Assembly (NCBI RefSeq): GCF_900637545.1 | Contig: NZ_LR134376.1 | Span: 208,501 to 272,500 of the forward strand | Origin: Aeromonas encheleia | GTDB taxonomy: Bacteria > Pseudomonadota > Gammaproteobacteria > Enterobacterales > Aeromonadaceae | Direction: 5' to 3' | DNA length: 64,000 nt | Part shown: piece by piece, positions 25,907-32,308 of the stretch | Numbering within the stretch: the first letter of the stretch is position 1 | Layout of the letters: each line of letters begins with the position of its first letter | Made by a program: the position numbers and the translations under genes | Notes under the pieces: model-generated | What the model was told of the DNA's origin: nothing | Database searches by the model: none | The model's input: the letters and a program-made list of their open reading frames with translations, nothing else

Positions 25907-26243
25907 CGTCAGGCGCTTTGGCCACGCGGGTCGTGGCCTGGGTACGGCGTGACAGCCAGAGCCCGCTCGCCTTCATCGGATAACCGGGCGGAACGCCGAT
26001 CACCAGGCACCGGGCCAGGATCAGGCCGGATCGACCACGTTAGATGTGACCTGGGTGTGGCGTGACAGCCAGAGGCCGCGCGCCTTCATCGGATAACCGG
26101 GCGGAACGCCGATCACTAGGCGTCGGGCCAGGATCAGGCCGGATCGACCACGCTGCTCGTGGCCTGGGCCTTCTGGGTTTTGTGGGAGAGCCAGAGGCCG
26201 CTCGCCTTCATCAGATAGCCGAAAAGGGCGCCGATCACCAGAG
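25907..26243. repeat. 113-bp tandem repeat: echoes of the 3' end of the DUF1097 gene
   Basis: Three units start at about 25905, 26018 and 26131, period 113 bp. The rightmost unit is the true 3' end of the DUF1097 gene including its stop (TCA 26134-26136 on the plus strand). The two units to its left are diverged copies: they match each other at about 82 of 95 positions and repeat the same stop signal at 26021-26023. The leftmost begins immediately after the glrR stop. 113 is not a multiple of 3, so the copies do not extend the frame coherently. Confidence 0.85.
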
Positions 26244-26616
26244 ATGGCAAGATAAGGCGCCACTCCCCGGCCGCCCCGAAGGTGGCGCAGCAACCGGCGA
26301 AGGTGCCGGGAATGTAGCCGAGCCACTGCTGCTTGGCCTGGGCGCACATCAGGGTCGCCACCACCCCCGTCATCAGATAGCCCGCCATGCCGGCCCCCCA
26401 CCAGCTCTCCCCGTGGATCAGCACCAGTGCCCACAGCATGCCGCTGGCATTGCACAGCAGGGTCTGCAGCAGCGCCTTGTAGCCGCCGCTTGAGGCGAAG
26501 TAGCTGGTGCAACCGAGGAAGCCGACCCAGGAGATGAGGCCGAGGGCGGCGGCCAGTCCGCCCCAGACGGCGGAGAGGATTCCGGTCGTGATGGCGATGG
26601 CGATCAATGGGCTCAT
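26134..26616 (-). CDS. DUF1097 (YcdZ-like) inner-membrane protein
   Basis: 160 residues with about five membrane segments. It starts MSPLIAIAITTGILSAVWGGLAAALGL and has LGCTSYFASSGG and IPGTFAGCCATFGAAGEWRLILPSLVIGALFGYLMK, all close to the E. coli YcdZ pattern. The family has no proven function. Its C-terminal coding end is repeated twice downstream. A good CRP-type site lies about 90 bp upstream. Confidence 0.82.
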   Translation of the reverse strand: MSPLIAIAITTGILSAVWGGLAAALGLISWVGFLGCTSYFASSGGYKALLQTLLCNASGMLWALVLIHGESWWGAGMAGYLMTGVVATLMCAQAKQQWLGYIPGTFAGCCATFGAAGEWRLILPSLVIGALFGYLMKASGLWLSHKTQKAQATSSVVDPA

Positions 26617-26698
26617 GGCATGACTCTCAGTGGTTGAATCCGGAAAAGGAGGCAGCCTACCCTTCGGCTGAGAGGCGGCAAGCAGGGGCCGGATTGTG

Positions 26699-26714
26699 TG
26701 TGATCTGAGTCACC
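26699..26714. promoter_or_regulatory. Candidate CRP (cAMP receptor protein) site
   Basis: TGTGATCTGAGTCACC, matching the consensus TGTGA-N6-TCACA at 9 of 10 core positions. It is placed between the divergent DUF1097 gene and the small ORF at 26821. Confidence 0.6.
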
Positions 26715-26820
26715 TTTTTCAACTCGGGAATACGCTTGCGCTCGCGAAAAAAATTCATTGGTGGCTTCTTGGGGGCTGCACCATAGTTAGAGGCCCTGTC
26801 CTGCTCATGGAGTGAGTCTG

Positions 26821-26916
26821 ATGGTGCCAAACGTGATCGTTCCTCTGCTGGTGTTCATAGTGCTGTTTCTGGCCGGTACCATGGCCAAGGCACTGCCTCT
26901 GTATCAGATGATGTAA
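26821..26916 (+). CDS. Unannotated 31-residue membrane peptide
   Basis: Starts MVPNVIVPLLVFIVLFLAG, a single hydrophobic helix, with a polar tail KALPLYQMM. The SD GGAGTGAG is 8 nt before the ATG, a strong translation signal, and there is no longer overlapping frame. It follows a CRP-like site and precedes msrP by 67 bp. I do not recognise a family. Confidence 0.55.
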   Translation: MVPNVIVPLLVFIVLFLAGTMAKALPLYQMM

Positions 26917-26983
26917 AGCTGTGAAATAAAACCTCGCCGGGGCCGGTCTAATGAATGTCGTCTCATAGCCCCGGGAGTTTTTC

Positions 26984-27988
26984 ATGTTTATCAAGCACTC
27001 GAACCCTCTTCACCCCACCGAGCGGGATGTCACCCCGGAAGCCGTCTATCAGGATCGCCGCCTCATCCTCAAGGGATTGGGGCTGGGCACCGCCAGCCTG
27101 GCCTTCCCGGTCAAGGCCAGTCTGCTCGATCTCTTCTCCAGCGAGACCCCGGCCCCGGCCGCCGCCACCAAGGCCATCCAGTACAAGGCCGCGACCCGGC
27201 CTGAGGGGCTGACCCTGACCCCGCTGGAGAAGGCGACCAGCCACAACAACTTCTACGAGCTGGGGACCGACAAGGGGGATCCGGCCCGCAATGCTCACTA
27301 TCTCAAACCCGAGCCCTGGACGCTGAAGGTGGAGGGGGAGGTGGCCAAGCCCTTCACCCTGGACGTGTGGGATCTCATCAACAAGCGCGAGCTGGAGGAG
27401 CGGATCTACCGGCTGCGCTGCGTGGAGGCCTGGTCCATGGTGCTGCCCTGGAGCGGCATTCCCCTTGCGGAGATAATCCGCCGCGCCGAGCCGACCAGCC
27501 GCGCCAAGTTCGTGGCGTTCGAGACGCTCTATGATCCGGCGCAGTTGCCGGGGCAGGCGTCCAGCGGCCTGGGGGGCGGCATCGATTATCCCTATGTGGA
27601 GGGGCTGCGGATGGACGAGGCGATGCACCCGCTCTCCTTCCTGGCGATGGGGCTCTACGGCAAGACGCTGCCCGCCCAGAACGGGGCGCCGATCCGGCTG
27701 GTGGTACCCTGGAAGTACGGCTTCAAGAGCATCAAGAGCATCGTCTCCATCCGCTTGGTGGAAGAGATGCCCCCCACCACCTGGAATCTGCTGGCACCGA
27801 ACGAATATGGCTTCTACGCCAACGTCAATCCGCAGGTGGATCACCCGCGCTGGAGCCAGGCCAGCGAACGCTTCATCGGGGAGGGCAGCATCTTCGGCGC
27901 CAAGCGCCAGCCCACCCTGCTGTTCAACGGCTACGGTGACGAGGTGGCCTCCCTCTATCAGGGCATGGATCTGCGCAAATGGTACTGA
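26984..27988 (+). CDS. msrP: Protein-methionine-sulfoxide reductase catalytic subunit MsrP
   Basis: Periplasmic molybdopterin enzyme that repairs oxidised methionines in envelope proteins using quinol electrons through MsrQ. 334 residues, as in E. coli (YedY). Twin-arginine signal ([10 protein letters not shown], Arg25-Arg26) and molybdenum-ligand Cys146 in [14 protein letters not shown]; also [24 protein letters not shown] and [20 protein letters not shown] 7 nt upstream. Overlaps msrQ by 10 nt. Confidence 0.95.
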   Translation: MFIKHSNPLHPTERDVTPEAVYQDRRLILKGLGLGTASLAFPVKASLLDLFSSETPAPAAATKAIQYKAATRPEGLTLTPLEKATSHNNFYELGTDKGDPARNAHYLKPEPWTLKVEGEVAKPFTLDVWDLINKRELEERIYRLRCVEAWSMVLPWSGIPLAEIIRRAEPTSRAKFVAFETLYDPAQLPGQASSGLGGGIDYPYVEGLRMDEAMHPLSFLAMGLYGKTLPAQNGAPIRLVVPWKYGFKSIKSIVSIRLVEEMPPTTWNLLAPNEYGFYANVNPQVDHPRWSQASERFIGEGSIFGAKRQPTLLFNGYGDEVASLYQGMDLRKWY

Positions 27989-28629
27989 CACCGAGACTGA
28001 CCGGCCGTCACATCGGCCTGCTGCGGGCCCTGGTGCATCTGGCGTCCCTTGGCTTCTTGCTCTGGCTGGGCTATGCGGTGCCGGCCGGCTTGCTGGGAGG
28101 GGATCCGGTGCAGGGGCTGACCCATTACCTCGGCAAGGGCGCCCTGCACCTGCTGCTGCTGACCCTGCTGATCTCGCCGCTCGCCAAACGCTGGCGGCAG
28201 GGGCAGCTCGTCAAGCTGCGCCGGCCACTCGGACTCTGGTGTGCGGCCTGGGCAGTATTGCACTTCATGGTGTGGCTGGGGCTGGATCTGCAGTTCGACT
28301 GGAGGCTCATCGGCGGCGAGCTGGTGAAGCGCAGCTACATCATGGTGGGGGCGGTGGCGCTGCTGCTGCTGCTGGCCCTGAGCATCACCTCGATCCCGGC
28401 CCTGCTGCGGGCCATGGGCCCGAGCTGGCAGCGGCTGCACAACTGGATCTATGCGGTGGCCCTGCTGGTACCGGTGCATTACTGGTGGTCGGTCAAGAGC
28501 GGTTGGCAGGAGCCGCTCATCTATCTGCTGCTGGCCTGCGCCCTGTTGGTGCCACGGCGCGAGAAGTTGCTGCGTCCTTGGCGCCAGCGCCAGAGGCTGC
28601 GGCAACGCCAGAAACTGGAGGAGGCGTGA
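27979..28629 (+). CDS. msrQ: MsrQ heme b membrane subunit
   Basis: Inner-membrane ferric-reductase-like protein passing electrons from the quinone pool to MsrP. 216 residues, six membrane helices, with heme-ligand histidines in [32 protein letters not shown] and VPVHYWW. The C terminus is a long Arg/Gln tail. Translationally coupled to msrP by overlap. Confidence 0.93.
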   Translation: MVLTPRLTGRHIGLLRALVHLASLGFLLWLGYAVPAGLLGGDPVQGLTHYLGKGALHLLLLTLLISPLAKRWRQGQLVKLRRPLGLWCAAWAVLHFMVWLGLDLQFDWRLIGGELVKRSYIMVGAVALLLLLALSITSIPALLRAMGPSWQRLHNWIYAVALLVPVHYWWSVKSGWQEPLIYLLLACALLVPRREKLLRPWRQRQRLRQRQKLEEA

Positions 28630-28659
28630 TCCCCTCCCCCCATCCAGACGCACATAGCA

Positions 28660-28682
28660 AAAGAGGCCTAATCGGCCTCTTT
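28660..28682. terminator. Bidirectional terminator between msrQ and the PepSY gene
   Basis: AAAGAGGCC / GGCCTCTTT with a TAATC loop. The right arm lies in the last codons of the converging minus-strand gene. Confidence 0.75.
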
Positions 28683-28913
28683 CTGTTGGGTGATCTTGCC
28701 GCTGTGGGCATCGACGCTGAGTCGCACCTTCTGCTCCCTGGCGTCCAGGGTACTGACGTCAAATGTGTCACCTTCCAGCTCGACTTCCCGAATGTCGTGG
28801 TACCCTTGTGCCAGCAGCAGCTTGACCAGGGCAGGCATGTCGAGACGCGTCTGGGCCGCCCAGCCAAGGGTGGAAAAGAGGCAAAGGATCAGCAGGATAC
28901 TGCGTGGGATCAT
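28668..28913 (-). CDS. Small secreted PepSY-domain protein
   Basis: 81 residues with a signal peptide (about 1-20, ending TLGWAA) and one PepSY-like domain: MPALVKLLLAQGYHDIREVELEGDTFDVSTLDAREQKVRLSVDAHSGKITQQ. Periplasmic. The second of two nearby ATGs is used because CCGGA lies 6-7 nt upstream. Divergent from a second PepSY gene and the PhoPQ-like operon. Confidence 0.78.
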   Translation of the reverse strand: MIPRSILLILCLFSTLGWAAQTRLDMPALVKLLLAQGYHDIREVELEGDTFDVSTLDAREQKVRLSVDAHSGKITQQKEAD

Positions 28914-28982
28914 ATTCATTCCGGATTCATGGCTGGCACACTATAAACGGCATTATGTTAGGTTTTGGGAGATGAATCATCC

Positions 28983-29315
28983 ATGAATAGAGCCCTGTCC
29001 CTGCTTGGGCTGTTGCTGCCGGCACTGGTGCAGGCGGCCCAGCCGAACGAGGCCCTGCTGCAACAGGCGGTCAGCGAGGGGCGGATCAGACCTTTTCATG
29101 AGCTGATGGAGGTCGCCTCCCGCCTGCCGGTGCGCGTGCTGCGCGTCGATCTGGGGGAGGAGAATGGCGTCTGGCTCTATGAGCTTCGGCTCATCGACAG
29201 CGAAAACAGCGTCATCAAGGTGGGCTACCGCGCCGACAATCTGGAGATGGTGTGGCTCAAGGGCCACCATCTGGAACGCCTGTTCGAGCCCCGCCCCCCA
29301 TTGGAAGAAGAGTGA
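28983..29315 (+). CDS. Secreted PepSY-domain protein upstream of a two-component system
   Basis: 110 residues: a signal peptide ending LVQAA, then a PepSY-like domain (RPFHELMEVASRLPVRVLRVDLGEENGVWLYELRLIDSENSVIKVGYRADNLEMVWLKG). GGAG is 11 nt upstream of the ATG, a rather long spacing. Same strand as, and 119 bp before, the response regulator gene. Such PepSY proteins often accompany PhoPQ-like systems; a sensory or inhibitory partnership is inferred. Confidence 0.78.
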   Translation: MNRALSLLGLLLPALVQAAQPNEALLQQAVSEGRIRPFHELMEVASRLPVRVLRVDLGEENGVWLYELRLIDSENSVIKVGYRADNLEMVWLKGHHLERLFEPRPPLEEE

Positions 29316-29434
29316 CCCCGAGACCGTCTTGCAAAGCTGCCGCCGGACAGGGTAGGCGATGCGGCGTCGGCGCCGCGACTCGCCGCGTCTCATCCTGAGC
29401 GGCCGGAAGTGCCCCCCACTTTGGAAAATAATTC

Positions 29435-30091
29435 ATGCGAATTCTGATAGTTGAAGATGAGAAGACCCTGGCAGGCCAGCTGGCCGAACAGCTGCGTCTG
29501 TCCGGTTTCGTCACCGATCTCTGCCACGATGGCAACGAGGCCGGCTTCCTCGGCGAGACCGAACCCTATGACGCCATCATTCTGGATCTGGGCCTGCCGG
29601 GCCGCGACGGCCTGAGCGTGCTGAAGGAGTGGCGCAGCAAGGGGATAGACACCCCGGTGCTGGTGCTGACCGCCCGTGGCCAGCTGCACGAGAAGATCGA
29701 GGGGCTGAACGCTGGCGCCGACGACTATCTCACCAAACCCTTCCAGGTCGCCGAACTGGTAGCCCGTGTCCATGCCCTGGTGCGCCGTGCGGCGGGCAAT
29801 GCCAGCTCGATCCTCGAGATTGGCGGGGTGCGGCTCGACATGGCGGCCTCCCAGGTGTGGTACGAGGGCACCCCCATCAAGCTCACCGCCCACGAGTTCC
29901 GGGTGCTGGGTTACCTGATGCAGCACAGGGGCAAGGTGGTGTCGCGCAGCGAGCTGATCGACCACATCTACGCCCAGGATTTCGATCGGGACTCCAATAC
30001 CGTGGAGGTGTTCATCGGCCGGATCCGCAAGAAGACCCACCCAGATCTGATCGAGACGGTGCGCGGGCTAGGGTACAGGATCAACGAATGA
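29435..30091 (+). CDS. OmpR-family response regulator, PhoP-like
   Basis: 218 residues: receiver domain (phospho-acceptor Asp51 in IILDLGLPGRDGLSVL; TARG; Lys in YLTKPF) and winged-helix DNA-binding domain (LTAHEFRVLGYLMQHRGKVVSRSELIDHIY; VEVFIGRIRKKTHPDLIETVRGLGYRI). Closest in pattern to PhoP, and to CarR/VprA of Vibrio, which regulates lipid A modification. It stands 49 bp before the kinase. Targets are not visible; the neighbouring PepSY and msrPQ genes are candidates. Confidence 0.88.
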   Translation: MRILIVEDEKTLAGQLAEQLRLSGFVTDLCHDGNEAGFLGETEPYDAIILDLGLPGRDGLSVLKEWRSKGIDTPVLVLTARGQLHEKIEGLNAGADDYLTKPFQVAELVARVHALVRRAAGNASSILEIGGVRLDMAASQVWYEGTPIKLTAHEFRVLGYLMQHRGKVVSRSELIDHIYAQDFDRDSNTVEVFIGRIRKKTHPDLIETVRGLGYRINE

Positions 30092-30140
30092 CCTTGGTGT
30101 TGAGCGGTTCCGGTAGGCATGGTGCGTGGCGGGTGAGCCC

Positions 30141-31490
30141 ATGAGGCTGGTGCGCACCCTGCGTGGCCGGCTGGTGGTCATCGCCCTGGTCTGGTGCGGG
30201 CTCTTCCTGTTCGCCACCGGCTTCAGCCTGCAGACCATGATGCGCAACTACTGGCAGGAGGCGGAGGCGGATGGCCTGCGCCTGCAGCTCTATGATCTGC
30301 TCTCCCGCCTCGAGATCCAGCCCAATGGGCTGCCCGTGGTCACCGAGCCCATGGCCGATCCCCGCTATCGCCAGCCCTACTCCGGCTACTACTGGCAGCT
30401 GGAGCTGGGCAGCGACGTGGTCAGCCGTTCCCGCTCCCTGTGGGATGCCCACCTCAGCGCCCATGGCCTGAAGTCGGCCTTTGGCGATCCGGATCTGTTC
30501 GTCGGCAAGGGGCCCAACAAGGAGCCGCTGCTGATCATGACCCGCACCGTGCTGCTGCCGGGCTCGGATCGGGTGTTCACCCTGGTGATGGCCAAGGACA
30601 GCAGCGTCCTGACCCAGACCCTGAAGAAGACCCGCATCAGCCTGTTCCTGGGGCTGGGCTTCGCCGCCGCCGGGCTGGTGCTGGGCTTCATGTTCCAGAT
30701 CGTCTACGGCCTGCGGCCGCTGCACCTGCTGCGCCGTGAGCTGGGGCGGGTGCATCAGGGCCATCAGGAAGGGTTCCGGCTGCGCTATCCGCTGGAGATC
30801 CAGCCGCTGGTGGAGGACATCAACCGGCTGCTGCACCACTACAGTGAACTGCTGCAGCGGGCCCGCTCCCACACCGGCAACCTGGCCCACGCGCTCAAGA
30901 CGCCCCTCAGCATCATGCGCAACCAGGTGGCCCAGTTGCCGCCTGAGGACAGGGCCGCCATCGACGAGCAGCTCGACCAGATCCAGCGCCACATCGATTA
31001 TCACCTCGGCAAGGCCAGGGTGACCGGGGCCGCCAAGATCCTGGGGGTCTCGACCCCGGTGCGGGCCAGGGTCGAGTACATCTGCCGCGCCTTCTCCCGC
31101 CTCTATCCGGGCAAGGAGGTGGATCTGCAGGTGCCGGCCAACCTGGCGGTCGGGGTGGAGGAGCAGGATTTCGACGAGATGGTGGGCAACCTGCTGGAGA
31201 ACGCCTTCAAGTGGTCCAGCAGCCAGCTGCGCATCTCCAGCGCCGAGCTGGGGGGCTGGATCACCCTGCGCATCGAGGACGACGGTCCCGGCATGAGCGA
31301 GGATCAGATCGCCAAGGCGGTGCTGCGCGGTGTGCGGCTCGACGAGAAGGTGCCGGGCTCAGGGCTCGGGCTCAACATAGTGTCAGATCTGGCCGAAGCC
31401 TATCGCGGCAGTTTCATCATGGGACGAGCCGAGCTGGGCGGCCTGGCCGCCTCTCTGTCGCTGCCCAAGGTGGCCAGGGTGGAGAGCTAG
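30141..31490 (+). CDS. PhoQ-like sensor histidine kinase
   Basis: 449 residues: two membrane helices (about 12-32 and 165-190), a periplasmic sensor (about 33-165, SGYYWQLELGSDVVSRSRSLWD as in PhoQ-type kinases), HAMP, HisKA with NLAHALKTPLSIMRNQ, and HATPase (VGNLLENAFKWS, EDDGPGMSEDQ, PGSGLGLNIV). Start ATG with GGGTGAG upstream; an in-frame GTG 15 nt earlier is less likely. The final 29 codons form the first unit of a tandem repeat continuing beyond the stop. Confidence 0.88.
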   Translation: MRLVRTLRGRLVVIALVWCGLFLFATGFSLQTMMRNYWQEAEADGLRLQLYDLLSRLEIQPNGLPVVTEPMADPRYRQPYSGYYWQLELGSDVVSRSRSLWDAHLSAHGLKSAFGDPDLFVGKGPNKEPLLIMTRTVLLPGSDRVFTLVMAKDSSVLTQTLKKTRISLFLGLGFAAAGLVLGFMFQIVYGLRPLHLLRRELGRVHQGHQEGFRLRYPLEIQPLVEDINRLLHHYSELLQRARSHTGNLAHALKTPLSIMRNQVAQLPPEDRAAIDEQLDQIQRHIDYHLGKARVTGAAKILGVSTPVRARVEYICRAFSRLYPGKEVDLQVPANLAVGVEEQDFDEMVGNLLENAFKWSSSQLRISSAELGGWITLRIEDDGPGMSEDQIAKAVLRGVRLDEKVPGSGLGLNIVSDLAEAYRGSFIMGRAELGGLAASLSLPKVARVES

Positions 31491-31671
31491 CAACGCCGTC
31501 TCATCATGGGACGGACGACATAATAGTGGTCTGGTGCCCTTCCGTCGCGGCCCCAGGTGGCCAGGGTGGAGAGCTAGCAACGCCGTCTCGTCATGGGACG
31601 GCCGGCATGATGGTGGTCTGGTGTTCTTCCCGTCTCTGCCCGAGCTGGCAAGGGGCGAGCGCTAGGCTTAA
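31411..31671 (+). repeat. 87-bp tandem repeat: echoes of the 3' end of the kinase gene
   Basis: Units start at 31411 (inside the kinase gene), 31498 and 31585, each opening with GTYTCRTCATGGGACG. A second matching block, AGGTGGCCAGGGTGGAGAG plus the stop TAG, is shared by units 1 and 2 (31469-31490 and 31556-31577). In the third unit it has decayed (GAGCTGGCAAGGGGCGAG). The period is exactly 87 bp (29 codons). Copies beyond the stop are noncoding in appearance. Confidence 0.85.
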
Positions 31672-31708
31672 GATATGGCTCTTGTTTTAAGGTGTAGGAA
31701 GGGTAGCA

Positions 31709-32170
31709 ATGACTGACGATCCGTGGGCACTCTGTCATCTCGATGATTCGTTCGATGCCTCTGTGCTGGGCACCAAGGGGGCCCAGCTCCAGTGGTTTGA
31801 GGATCGGGAATCCCTGATCGAATTCTTGCTGGAAGACTTCGTCGAGTTGCTGGCCGATGCCGGCGAGCTGGATGAGGATCAGACCGCGAGCGCCCGTGAG
31901 CGCTTCACCCTGCTGGTGGAGCAGTGCGGCGATGATCGCGGCCTGATGGATGCCATCAACGATCTCGCCTCCGGCCTGCGCCGCATCGCCTGGCTGGGGC
32001 CGCTCTCCGAGCTGGCCGAGGTCAGCGACGACTTTGCCAGCGGGCTGCGCGCCTTCTTCTGGACCCAGTATGACGGCGACGAGGATGACCCCGAGGCCTG
32101 GATACAGGAAGATCTCTGGCCCCAGCTGGTCGAATGTGCGGAAGAGTACATGGTAGAGGGAGACTTCTGA
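31709..32170 (+). CDS. Very acidic hypothetical protein
   Basis: 153 residues, 40 Asp/Glu against 8 Lys/Arg, no signal peptide or membrane helix; probably a cytoplasmic helical protein. Start MTDDPWALCHLDDSF; the C terminus WIQEDLWPQLVECAEEYMVEGDF is the most acidic part. SD GGAAGGG 5 nt before the ATG and a bidirectional terminator downstream support a real gene. I do not recognise the family. The charge would fit a nucleic-acid mimic or a partner of a basic protein, which is speculation. Confidence 0.7.
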   Translation: MTDDPWALCHLDDSFDASVLGTKGAQLQWFEDRESLIEFLLEDFVELLADAGELDEDQTASARERFTLLVEQCGDDRGLMDAINDLASGLRRIAWLGPLSELAEVSDDFASGLRAFFWTQYDGDEDDPEAWIQEDLWPQLVECAEEYMVEGDF

Positions 32171-32263
32171 GTCATTCCATCCCCCTCTGGCCACCTCAGA
32201 GTGGAATGAGCGGAATAGTACAGGATGGAAGGGGCGGCTGAATCGTCCTGAGACAAACAATAA

Positions 32264-32290
32264 AAAACGGCGCCTCGAGGGCGCCGTTTT
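32264..32290. terminator. Bidirectional terminator
   Basis: AAAACGGCGCC / GGCGCCGTTTT with a TCGAG loop and A/T flanks. It ends the acidic-protein gene and torCA, which converge. Confidence 0.9.
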
Positions 32291-32308
32291 GGTTGGCCGA
32301 CCGCCGAC

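Noticed and set aside
26021..26512. Alternative 163-codon version of the DUF1097 protein ending in the repeat
   Set aside because: It is in another frame over the gene and only reads a repeated copy of the C terminus; the 160-codon frame has the family sequence throughout.
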